Shown piece after piece: positions 53,498-61,734 of a DNA stretch of 64,000 nucleotides. The notes beneath the pieces are model-generated. The model worked only from the letters and a program-made list of their open reading frames with translations. It was not told the origin of the DNA and searched no databases. This DNA is from Pedobacter sp. MR2016-24 (GTDB lineage Bacteria > Bacteroidota > Bacteroidia > Sphingobacteriales > Sphingobacteriaceae), in NCBI RefSeq assembly GCF_026239655.1, contig NZ_JAPIVO010000004.1, forward strand, positions 496,001 through 560,000, written 5' to 3'. A program made the translations under genes and the position numbers. Numbering within the stretch: the first letter of the stretch is position 1; each line of letters opens with the position of its first letter.

Positions 53498-55054
53498 ATG
53501 CAACCGAAAAATAAAATCAGTCTTTTTCTACTTGCCTTCAGTCTTTTATGCTGCATGGGCTGTAAAAAGTTTTTAAACGTATTGCCTAAAGATCAGCTGA
53601 CAGGTAATAACTATTTCAAATCAAAAGACGATGTGGAATCAAACATCACCAGTTTATACAGCAGGTTTTTTGAGAAAATTAACCAGACCCAGGTCATGGG
53701 GGCTATTGGCGAATACCGTTCCGGTGAAGTAATGGCTACGCCGACACATTTCGGCTACAACGATGGAAAAATGATAGATGCACTGGGCAGAAATGACCTG
53801 AATCTGGCTATCACTGGTCCCGGGGTAAACCGCTTTCATCTCAGGGATATTACCAACTGGACTACCTATTACCAGGTGATTCAGGGAGCAAATATACTGA
53901 TCAGCAAACTCGAAGAAGGTGTGCCTGGTGTATCCGGCACAGAAAAAGAGGCTTATATAGGTGAGGCGACTTTCATCCGTTGTTTTACTTACTTCTGGAT
54001 GGTGAGAATCTATGGCAACGTTGCTTATTATACGAATCCTTATCAGGCAGATCCGCTACCGCGCGAGGATATGGTTGCCGTATTAAACAAGTGTATTGCA
54101 GATATGAAGAGCAGGATGAACAGTATGCCCTGGACCAACAGTGATCCTTCAAAAAGGGGAGCAAGAGCCAGTAAGGGCGCTGCCGTAGCGCTAATTATGC
54201 ATATGAATATGTGGAATGCTGGTTTTGATGCGGCAAAGCGCGATGCCTATTATGAGGAAACCGCTGCCCTGGGAGGAGAACTGGTAAGCAGTAACAGTTA
54301 TACCCTGCTGAGGCTGAGTGACTGGGAACAGGTAGTCAAAGGACGTTCTGCAGAAAGTATCTTCGAATTTTACAGGAGTATAAACTATGGTGATCAGGTA
54401 AATATTGATGCCCCAATTTCTGCACTGTTCCTGCGCTGGCCATATAAAAATCCAAGGTTTGATAATCAGGTAAGTCTGTTCTATTATACTTCGGAATACA
54501 TGTACAAGATTTTTCCTGATGGTGTGGAAGACGGGCGTAAAAATCCGCTGGAAAATGATGGCTGGTTTGGTGATCAGTACGGAGGCGGTGTTTACTCCGG
54601 CGCTGAAAAGTTTGTGATGACCAAGTTTGCGCACAACATTCCTGCATCAGAAAATACAAATGTGAATCCGGATAATACCTTCATGATCTTTCGTTATGCC
54701 GATATCCTTCTGTTGCGTGCTGAAGCACTGGCTGCTTTAAACATGAATGGGGAAGCAATCAATATGCTGGCGAAAGTAAGGACGCGTGCAAATGCCTCGC
54801 CCTATAGCGGGAGTACCGGGCAGGAACTGAAAGATTTCATTTTTCTGGAACGCTCAAGGGAGCTGATCGGAGAAGGGCAGCATTATTTTGACCTTGTCCG
54901 TACCGGCAGAATCATGAGCGCTCAATGGGCGAGACATCCACTGAACCGTGATCAGTTTAACCGGGGCGCATGGACCTGGCCGATAGATCATGCGGCTACG
55001 AATAACAATCCTTTTATGACGCTGAATGAATACTGGGAAAGCTCCGGTATATAA
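53498..55054 (+). CDS. SusD/RagB-type surface glycan-binding lipoprotein 2
   Basis: This 518-residue lipoprotein has its lipid Cys at about 22 (CCMGCKKFLNVLPKDQL). The SusD hallmarks are present: KDQLTGNNYFKSKDDVESNITSLY, FIRCFTYFWMVRIYGNVAYY (about 162-181), DILLLRAEALAALN, and the C-terminal FLERSRELIGEGQHYFDLVRTG near 448. It binds the glycan over SusC2. Start and spacing are unambiguous. Confidence 0.94.
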   Translation: MQPKNKISLFLLAFSLLCCMGCKKFLNVLPKDQLTGNNYFKSKDDVESNITSLYSRFFEKINQTQVMGAIGEYRSGEVMATPTHFGYNDGKMIDALGRNDLNLAITGPGVNRFHLRDITNWTTYYQVIQGANILISKLEEGVPGVSGTEKEAYIGEATFIRCFTYFWMVRIYGNVAYYTNPYQADPLPREDMVAVLNKCIADMKSRMNSMPWTNSDPSKRGARASKGAAVALIMHMNMWNAGFDAAKRDAYYEETAALGGELVSSNSYTLLRLSDWEQVVKGRSAESIFEFYRSINYGDQVNIDAPISALFLRWPYKNPRFDNQVSLFYYTSEYMYKIFPDGVEDGRKNPLENDGWFGDQYGGGVYSGAEKFVMTKFAHNIPASENTNVNPDNTFMIFRYADILLLRAEALAALNMNGEAINMLAKVRTRANASPYSGSTGQELKDFIFLERSRELIGEGQHYFDLVRTGRIMSAQWARHPLNRDQFNRGAWTWPIDHAATNNNPFMTLNEYWESSGI

Positions 55055-55085
55055 ACAGCTGGTATAGATTTTTAAAAAAGACAAA

Positions 55086-55814
55086 ATGAAACAGTTAAAT
55101 AATCCAATTCTCTGCCGCTTATTTCAGCTTTTGCTGATCGTATGCTGCTTCACAGCTTGTAAACGTGATGAGTATTACCAGGATGGCGGACTTGCACAGG
55201 GTAAGTTCGGAGGAACAATAGTGGAATACCTCAGTTCCAAACCAAAGGAGTTTGATACCCTTGTCCAGATCATTAAGCTGGCCGGACTGGAACCGACTTT
55301 AAACAATGAAGAGGTTACCTTTTTTGCTCCCGGAGATGTCAATATCAAAGCCCTGATTGGTCGCCTTGACCAGGGGGGCGTAAACAGAAGACTGTATGAA
55401 GAACGCAGGGATACGATTAAAGTGCTGGCAGATGTTGATTCCCTGATCTGGAGGAAGTACCTGATGCGCTATATCTACCGGGGAAAAAATAGGCTGATGG
55501 ATTATCCCCAGATAGATATCAATCAACAGGCCATCTTTCCCGGACAGATCTACTATTCCCTCAGCAACGAGGTGGCTAATATTGGCGTGGTATACAATGA
55601 TGCCGGCGGGGTGAAGTATATGGGATACAGGCAACTTAATATCTCCTATATACCTGATATTTCCAGGCCAGCAGATAACTGGCGGACAGTGAAAATTTCT
55701 TCCTCAGACATAGAGCCCAGAAATGGAGTGGTGCACATCCTGCAGGTAGGTGGGAACGACTTTGGTTTTAATCAGGGCGAAGTAGAAAATGACATATTAG
55801 ACAGCAAGCGTTAA
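55086..55814 (+). CDS. Fasciclin-like surface lipoprotein
   Basis: This 242-residue lipoprotein (lipid Cys25 in FTACKRDEY) has one fasciclin-like domain (about 40-235). The plan is the same as in the first half of the protein at 48111: GTIVEYLSSKPKEFDTLVQIIKLAG, VTFFAPGDVNIKAL, and the end block NGVVHILQVGGNDFGFN. It lacks the F5/8C domain. It takes the same position after SusD2 as the other does after SusD1, which points to ancient duplication of a SusC-SusD-fasciclin unit. Confidence 0.75.
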   Translation: MKQLNNPILCRLFQLLLIVCCFTACKRDEYYQDGGLAQGKFGGTIVEYLSSKPKEFDTLVQIIKLAGLEPTLNNEEVTFFAPGDVNIKALIGRLDQGGVNRRLYEERRDTIKVLADVDSLIWRKYLMRYIYRGKNRLMDYPQIDINQQAIFPGQIYYSLSNEVANIGVVYNDAGGVKYMGYRQLNISYIPDISRPADNWRTVKISSSDIEPRNGVVHILQVGGNDFGFNQGEVENDILDSKR

Positions 55815-55827
55815 GCAGGACCTTTAT

Positions 55828-57450
55828 ATGAGAGCAATAATTACAATAACCATCATCGCATATGTAATGCTGATGGCCGGATGTTCCAAGACTGAAGAAG
55901 AATTCAGTGAACCTTATGGTCAGGGTAAAAGTCCGCTGGGAATAGTGATCAATACCGCCCAGATGCCGGTTCCGGAGTCGGGTTTACCAGGCACTGAAGT
56001 CACTATTAAAGCGACCGGCCTCCTCCCTTATAAAGACAAGCTGATCCTGAGGATCAACGGTGAGCAGGCTGTCATTAAAGAGGTTACAGAAAGCACGATT
56101 AAAGCTGTGGTTTCTGATAATGCCAGTTCAGGCGTGATTTCGATTTCAGTAGATGATAAAGTAGTGTTCGGTCCTATTTTTAAGGTAGAGGGATACCTGT
56201 CTATAGATCCAACCTTCCGTGCAACAGCAGGTGCAAATGGTGGGATTTATCAACGACTGGTTGCGGATGATGGTAAAATTTTCTTTGTGGGTAGTTTTAA
56301 CAACTATGATAACAGAGGTGTTTTACGCCCGATCAACCGGATTGTCAGGACCTTTCAGGACGGTAGTTATGATGCCAGTCTGCGCTCCGGAAGAGCTGCG
56401 AATGGATTACTGACCAGTATTGCGGCATTGCAGGGAAAATATGTTGTTGCAGGGGGCTTTAACGGGTACGATCAGCGGACAGAAAATATCAGCAATATTA
56501 CCCTGTTGAACAGTAATGGCAGTATTGATACCATTGGTATAAAAACCTTCAGAAGACCTTCACAGCGGGATACCATTAAGTATTTTCCAAAATTTAACGG
56601 GGGAACTGACCGGACTATAGACCAGCTGTATGAAACGAACGGCAAATTGCTGGTTGCGGGCTCCTTCCGGTATTATGTCTCCAGGAGGTATGATCAGCCC
56701 AACAGGTATGAAACCCGGGATACGGTGATTCTGGATAGTATTGAGATGAGACAGCTCGCGCGCCTGAATGCAGATGGTTCCCTTGACAAAACCTACCGCT
56801 TTAATAGTACCACCAATTCCGGTTTGCCGGGAGGAAACGGAGAGATCCGGTCTTATATGCACAAGGAAGGATCACTCGCAGGCAAACTGCTGGTTTATGG
56901 TTCGTTTACCAGGTTCGACAATACCACGGCGGGTAATATCATCAGGCTGAATGCGGATGGAACAATAGACAATACATTCAACGCCGGCGGGGCAGGAACG
57001 GATTTCAAAATTAACCGGGCCACCTATAGTGCGGCGAATCAGAAATATATCATTACGGGCAGCTTCCGCACTTATAATGGGAAAAGCAGCGAATATATTG
57101 CCATGCTGAATGAAGACGGCAGTTTAGACCCATCCTTCGTACCTAAAAAAGTGGAAGGTGGTACATTAGCTGATGCCAAACAATTGAACGGCGGACTGAT
57201 TGTGGTTAACGGTGGTTTTAAAACCTATGGTGGCATAACCCGTAATGGCTTTATGATCCTGGATAAAACAGGTGAGCTGGCGGTAGGTTACAATGCTACC
57301 GGTATATTCAGTGGATGGATTGCAGATGCAATAGATACCACAACAGAAGACGGTAAGCCCGCAATATTGCTGATCGGCGGCTTCGACCGCTTTGATAATC
57401 AGCCTGCAAATAATATTCTGCGACTCGTCATCACTAAGCCAGCCCCATAA
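55828..57450 (+). CDS. DUF5008 lipoprotein: IPT domain plus delta-60-type repeat propeller
   Basis: This 540-residue lipoprotein has lipid Cys19 (LMAGCSKTEE). An IPT/TIG-like immunoglobulin domain (about 37-120: GLPGTEVTIKATGLLPYKDKL) is followed by a repeat region with delta-60-type units (for example GSFTRFDNTTAGNIIRLNADG and GSFRTYNGKSSEYIAMLNED), five or more copies, most likely a beta-propeller. DUF5008 is the name I recall for this architecture in Pedobacter glycan loci. No catalytic motif; a surface binding role is likely. Confidence 0.65.
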   Translation: MRAIITITIIAYVMLMAGCSKTEEEFSEPYGQGKSPLGIVINTAQMPVPESGLPGTEVTIKATGLLPYKDKLILRINGEQAVIKEVTESTIKAVVSDNASSGVISISVDDKVVFGPIFKVEGYLSIDPTFRATAGANGGIYQRLVADDGKIFFVGSFNNYDNRGVLRPINRIVRTFQDGSYDASLRSGRAANGLLTSIAALQGKYVVAGGFNGYDQRTENISNITLLNSNGSIDTIGIKTFRRPSQRDTIKYFPKFNGGTDRTIDQLYETNGKLLVAGSFRYYVSRRYDQPNRYETRDTVILDSIEMRQLARLNADGSLDKTYRFNSTTNSGLPGGNGEIRSYMHKEGSLAGKLLVYGSFTRFDNTTAGNIIRLNADGTIDNTFNAGGAGTDFKINRATYSAANQKYIITGSFRTYNGKSSEYIAMLNEDGSLDPSFVPKKVEGGTLADAKQLNGGLIVVNGGFKTYGGITRNGFMILDKTGELAVGYNATGIFSGWIADAIDTTTEDGKPAILLIGGFDRFDNQPANNILRLVITKPAP

Positions 57451-57478
57451 CAGATCCCATGTCTATAATCAATAAATT

Positions 57479-59194
57479 ATGAGCACAATCGTAAAAAAAT
57501 ATAAATCAGGCCTGCTGTTCCTGTTTTTCGGAACACTGGCTTTGCTTTCTGCCTGTAACAAGGGATTTGAAAAAATGATACCCGAAAATGGTGCGACAGA
57601 CAGCGCAAATGTTGCATTTGGTAATCCAAAGGTACTGTATATCATTGTCGATGGCGCCAGGGGGCAGTCGGTGCGCGATGCAAAGACACCTAACATTACC
57701 GCCCTGCTGCCAAAATCTATCTACACCTGGGTATCACTCAGTGACGAAACTGTCACAGCACCTGGTACTGCATGGACAGACATGCTTACGGGGGTGAGGA
57801 AGGCAAAACACAATGTGGATGGAAATAATTTCTCCGCCAACAAATTTTCTGCCTTCCCTTTGTTATACAGCAGGGTTAAGGAGACTTATCCCAATAGTTC
57901 TATTAAGGTTTTTACCAGTTCTGCGGTATTCAAAGATAACCTCACTGCTGGTGCAGATGTCAGCGAACTGCTCGCTAATGATGCTGCGGTAAAGGATAAA
58001 GTTGTGGCCAGTCTGTCGGAAGCATCCGCTACAATGATCACCGGACACTTCACGTCTATCGATGCCGCTGGTGCACAAAGTGGATACGATCTTGCTGTGC
58101 CCGCATACCGGGCGGCAATAGTCACATTTGATAATTACCTGGGAGAAATGGTGCAGGCATTGAACAAAAGACCCGATTATACCAAAGAAAACTGGATGAT
58201 TGTCGTAGCTTCCAGTCGCGGTGGCCATTATACCATCCCTGCAGAAAATAACGATAATACCGTCTTCAGTAATCCGGATATCAATACCTTCACTATACTG
58301 TATTCCAGCAAATATAAAACCCGCTTTATAGGTAAACCCTATCTCGGAAATAAATATCAGGGAGATTTTGTACGGTTCAACGAGCAGAAAAAGGCGCAGG
58401 TGACTGCAGGAGATAATACTTTTTATAACCTTGGAACAGGTGAGTTCACCATAGAACTGAAGGTGAAAAAGAATGTGGGGCCGAATAACAATTACAAATT
58501 TTACTATCCCTCTATCTTGGGAAAGCGCCAGGAATGGTCGTCCGGATGGCCGGGAAATGGCTGGGTTATCTTTCTGGAAGACAATTTCTGGATGTTTAAT
58601 GCGAAAGGCCCGGGAGGGGGAGAGCAGGTAAGGGGAACAACCTTATCGGATGCTACCTGGAACAGTCTTGCCGTAGTCGGTGTGATCAGGGATAACAGGC
58701 GGTTTGTGCGGACTTTCACCAATGGTAATTTCAACAATGAGCGGGACATTACCGACTGGGGGAATCTGGACAATAATGCGCTGCTGACGCTGGGTTATCT
58801 TGCAGGTAACGGGCACCGGGAACCGGATGCTTACCTCAGTGATGTCAGGATTTGGAAAGCCGCATTGCCCGATACGGTGATCAACCGTTTTGCCTGTGAT
58901 ACATACGTCGATCCGGGTCACCCTTACTATAATTTTCTGGCTGGTTACTGGCCTGTAGTGGGTAACAGCGGAAATACCATTCTGGATGAAGGTCCTTACG
59001 GAAGTCACATGACTTTCTCTGGTGGCGACCCATCCTGGGATAGGCTTTCAGAATACCTCTGTGCACCCTCTACAGATAACCTGGGTACACTGGTTCCACG
59101 GAACGTAGATATTCCAGCGCAGATTTTCAGCTGGTTAAAGGTGCCCCGGCAGGAAAGCTGGCAGCTCGACGGAAGAGTCTGGCTGGATCAGTAA
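57479..59194 (+). CDS. DUF4983 lipoprotein: degenerate phosphodiesterase fold plus LamG-like domain
   Basis: This 571-residue lipoprotein (lipid Cys26) has an N-terminal alkaline-phosphatase-superfamily fold and a C-terminal concanavalin/LamG-like domain (about 320-500). The metal Asp in IIVDGARG (Asp58) and the likely nucleophile Thr93 in TVTAPGTAW are kept. The usual DxxGH reads DAAGA (195-199) and the usual SDHG reads SSRG (245-248). Several metal ligands are therefore missing, and catalysis is doubtful. It may serve as a glycan- or phosphate-binding protein. DUF4983 is named from memory. Confidence 0.65.
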   Translation: MSTIVKKYKSGLLFLFFGTLALLSACNKGFEKMIPENGATDSANVAFGNPKVLYIIVDGARGQSVRDAKTPNITALLPKSIYTWVSLSDETVTAPGTAWTDMLTGVRKAKHNVDGNNFSANKFSAFPLLYSRVKETYPNSSIKVFTSSAVFKDNLTAGADVSELLANDAAVKDKVVASLSEASATMITGHFTSIDAAGAQSGYDLAVPAYRAAIVTFDNYLGEMVQALNKRPDYTKENWMIVVASSRGGHYTIPAENNDNTVFSNPDINTFTILYSSKYKTRFIGKPYLGNKYQGDFVRFNEQKKAQVTAGDNTFYNLGTGEFTIELKVKKNVGPNNNYKFYYPSILGKRQEWSSGWPGNGWVIFLEDNFWMFNAKGPGGGEQVRGTTLSDATWNSLAVVGVIRDNRRFVRTFTNGNFNNERDITDWGNLDNNALLTLGYLAGNGHREPDAYLSDVRIWKAALPDTVINRFACDTYVDPGHPYYNFLAGYWPVVGNSGNTILDEGPYGSHMTFSGGDPSWDRLSEYLCAPSTDNLGTLVPRNVDIPAQIFSWLKVPRQESWQLDGRVWLDQ

Positions 59195-59232
59195 AGTCTG
59201 AACATTAAATAGAACCATATATACGCAAACAT

Positions 59233-60642
59233 ATGAAACGTAATTTTCTCTACCTGACCTTTTTTGCAACCTGTCTCACGCTGTTCTTTTCCTGCAAGGA
59301 TCATATCCTGGAGGATTTTAATGCAGACAAGTTAACACCAGTGACTGTCTCTGCCGGTTCCGTAAGCGGGACCATGGAGCGCGACAATGAAAAAGTGATC
59401 TTACATGTTGGTGTCAGGTTATCTGCGCCGGCAACTAAGGCATTTCAGATTAACCTGACACTGAATTCGGATACAATTAATACCCTTATTGCCAACAATA
59501 CGCTGCAGAATACTGTTTTATTACCCTCCACGCTGGTGAAAGTGCCAAACGTTGCAGAAGTTAGTTATGGCGTAGATAGTGTGTTTTTTCCGGTTCAGGT
59601 TAATCTCACTGCTCTGGAGCAGTATTATGGAAAAAAAGTTGCTGTCGCTGTGAGCCTTACCGATCCGACAAAAGGGAATCAGGTGGGGAGTAAAAAGACA
59701 AGTATCATAGTACTGGATACCAAAAGTATCGTTAAGGAGGAGGAAATCCACTACCTCTCCATTAAAAATGGCGGAGGGGGAACCTTAAATGTAACCAGAG
59801 GGCTGAACTATAATGTGACTTCTGCCGGTGTGACCATTCCTTTGGGCATTGTCATGGCGGGCATTCCCGGATCTGCCTTTACGATCAAAACCTCTGTCAA
59901 TGCAGATACGGTGGCTACACTGGTTGCACAAAGTAAACTGCCTGCAAACACAATTGCGCTGACTGCCAGTCAATACCTGCTGGACTCTGTAATTAATTTC
60001 CCGGGTAATAAAAGCGAGGTAGCCTATGAACTGAGCATTCCCTGGAACGTCATGGATCAAAACCTCAATAACCCTATCGCCTTTGTGATCAGCCTGAAAA
60101 GCTCCAATAAACATGTGCTGCATCCTGTTAATAAAATGGTCATTGTGCTGATAGATCCATCCGTAAGTCTCGATAATAATTCTCCGCTCACCGGAAATGG
60201 TACAGGGCTTAAGGCTGAATATTTCAAAGGCACGCAGACCATCAATGAAGGGGGCAGACTACCAGACCTGACGCGCATTGATCCGCAAATCAATTTTGGC
60301 GGATGGCGACCATTTGAGGATGCTGATGATAATTGGTCATCCCGATGGACGGGGGAGTTCTTTGCGCCGGTACGCGGGGAGTATACTTTTTACCAGACGA
60401 GATGGGATGATGGTGCCAGATTATTTATCAATGGCGTAACTATCGTGAATGATTTTACTGCAGAATGGGATAAACCTTCAAGAACCGGAAAGATAAAACT
60501 TGAAAGAGGTCAGTGGTACCCTATAGAGGTGCATCACCGCGAAAATGTGGGTGGCCAGCAAGCCTTCCTCGAATATGAAGTAACAGGTGCAGGAATAGGC
60601 AGGGTAGTCGTTCCGAAATCGCAGCTGCGCCCGGCACCATAA
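59233..60642 (+). CDS. Lipoprotein with two DUF1735-like domains and a PA14 domain
   Basis: This 469-residue lipoprotein (lipid Cys21 in LFFSCKDH) has two consecutive DUF1735/BT_3987-type beta domains (about 33-155 and 175-300). Each has the FQINLTLNSDT or FTIKTSVNADT strand and an AVAVSLTD or AFVISLKS strand. A C-terminal PA14 domain follows (about 328-460: LKAEYFKG, GEYTFYQTRWDDGARLFING). PA14 domains bind carbohydrates, so this is probably a surface glycan-binding protein of the locus. Confidence 0.82.
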   Translation: MKRNFLYLTFFATCLTLFFSCKDHILEDFNADKLTPVTVSAGSVSGTMERDNEKVILHVGVRLSAPATKAFQINLTLNSDTINTLIANNTLQNTVLLPSTLVKVPNVAEVSYGVDSVFFPVQVNLTALEQYYGKKVAVAVSLTDPTKGNQVGSKKTSIIVLDTKSIVKEEEIHYLSIKNGGGGTLNVTRGLNYNVTSAGVTIPLGIVMAGIPGSAFTIKTSVNADTVATLVAQSKLPANTIALTASQYLLDSVINFPGNKSEVAYELSIPWNVMDQNLNNPIAFVISLKSSNKHVLHPVNKMVIVLIDPSVSLDNNSPLTGNGTGLKAEYFKGTQTINEGGRLPDLTRIDPQINFGGWRPFEDADDNWSSRWTGEFFAPVRGEYTFYQTRWDDGARLFINGVTIVNDFTAEWDKPSRTGKIKLERGQWYPIEVHHRENVGGQQAFLEYEVTGAGIGRVVVPKSQLRPAP

Positions 60643-60682
60643 TGAACCAGCTTTCCAATGAAATTGAAATAATCCTTAGCTC

Positions 60683-61714
60683 ATGAATACAAGATCATAT
60701 ATAACCCTAATCACCATCATCATTGCTACCTGCTGCTTATCCTGTAAAAAGGATAAGGAGGCGGTTGCTGAAGTTCCGGAATCACCCAAGCCGACGGCTG
60801 GCTTTACCTATAAAGTGGTGAGCACTGATGATCCTTTTACTTTTAAATTTGAAAACCTGTCCACCAATTTTAAAGAGGTAAGATGGGAGTTTGGTGATGA
60901 TTCTACCACTACGGAAGGCTCTCCTGTACATACCTATATCAATACAGGAGATTACCGGGTCAGGGTAATCTCCAAAAATGACCAGGGCTATTGGGCGCAG
61001 CGGGAAACGATCATCAAATTAAGACCAGACAGTATATTTAGTATTGGCTCTAAGGTCAATGCAGATGGCAGCATCACGCTGGGGCTGACCAGCCCGGTAA
61101 AAACCAGGCAAATCAGCTGGTTTAAAATTACACAAGGGCTGGCTACGCTGGTAAAAACAGCAGAGACGGTAACCGTTATAGTTCCTGCAGGTACATTTGA
61201 TACTTACGTAGCGCTAATATCCACACCAAAAGGTTCACAAGCGCAGCTGACCAGGCAGGTAGGAAGTGCAGGGGTATTAAAAGATGTAACACAGGACGGT
61301 ATTTTTGCGGTCTCCAGAGATAATGATAGCGGACCTTCAGCGCAGGAGGGCTCACTTAAACTGATCGATAACAATACGAGATCTAAATTTGTACAGTTTA
61401 ACTATAAAGAAGCGCTATGGGCCAGATTGGATTTCGGGCAGAGTCCGGTTGTTGCAGGGGGTTATTCCATCACCTCTGGTGATGATGCGATAGAACGCGA
61501 TCCGAAGAACTTCACCCTGGAAGGCTCTGATGACATGTTTGCCTGGCAGGTTTTGGATCAGCATACCGGCGAAAGCTTTCCTACCAGGGGACTCACTAAA
61601 ACTTACCTTTTTACTAACAACAGGCCATTCCGTTATTACCGGCTGAATATTAGCGCAAACAATGGCGCCGGATTGATTCAGATAGCAGAATGGCGATTAC
61701 TCGTGATGCAATAA
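60683..61714 (+). CDS. Lipoprotein with PKD and F5/8C domains
   Basis: This 343-residue lipoprotein (lipid Cys21 in CCLSCKKDK) has a PKD domain (about 38-112: VRWEFGDDSTTTEGSPVHTY), an Ig-like middle part, and a C-terminal discoidin/F5/8C domain (about 210-343: YSITSGDDAIERDPKNFTLEG and FRYYRLNISANNG). Its F5/8C domain is similar to that of the protein at 48111. It is followed after 20 bp by the GH92 gene, so it probably presents substrate to it at the cell surface. Confidence 0.82.
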   Translation: MNTRSYITLITIIIATCCLSCKKDKEAVAEVPESPKPTAGFTYKVVSTDDPFTFKFENLSTNFKEVRWEFGDDSTTTEGSPVHTYINTGDYRVRVISKNDQGYWAQRETIIKLRPDSIFSIGSKVNADGSITLGLTSPVKTRQISWFKITQGLATLVKTAETVTVIVPAGTFDTYVALISTPKGSQAQLTRQVGSAGVLKDVTQDGIFAVSRDNDSGPSAQEGSLKLIDNNTRSKFVQFNYKEALWARLDFGQSPVVAGGYSITSGDDAIERDPKNFTLEGSDDMFAWQVLDQHTGESFPTRGLTKTYLFTNNRPFRYYRLNISANNGAGLIQIAEWRLLVMQ

Positions 61715-61734
61715 AACCCAAAAGATAATATTCC

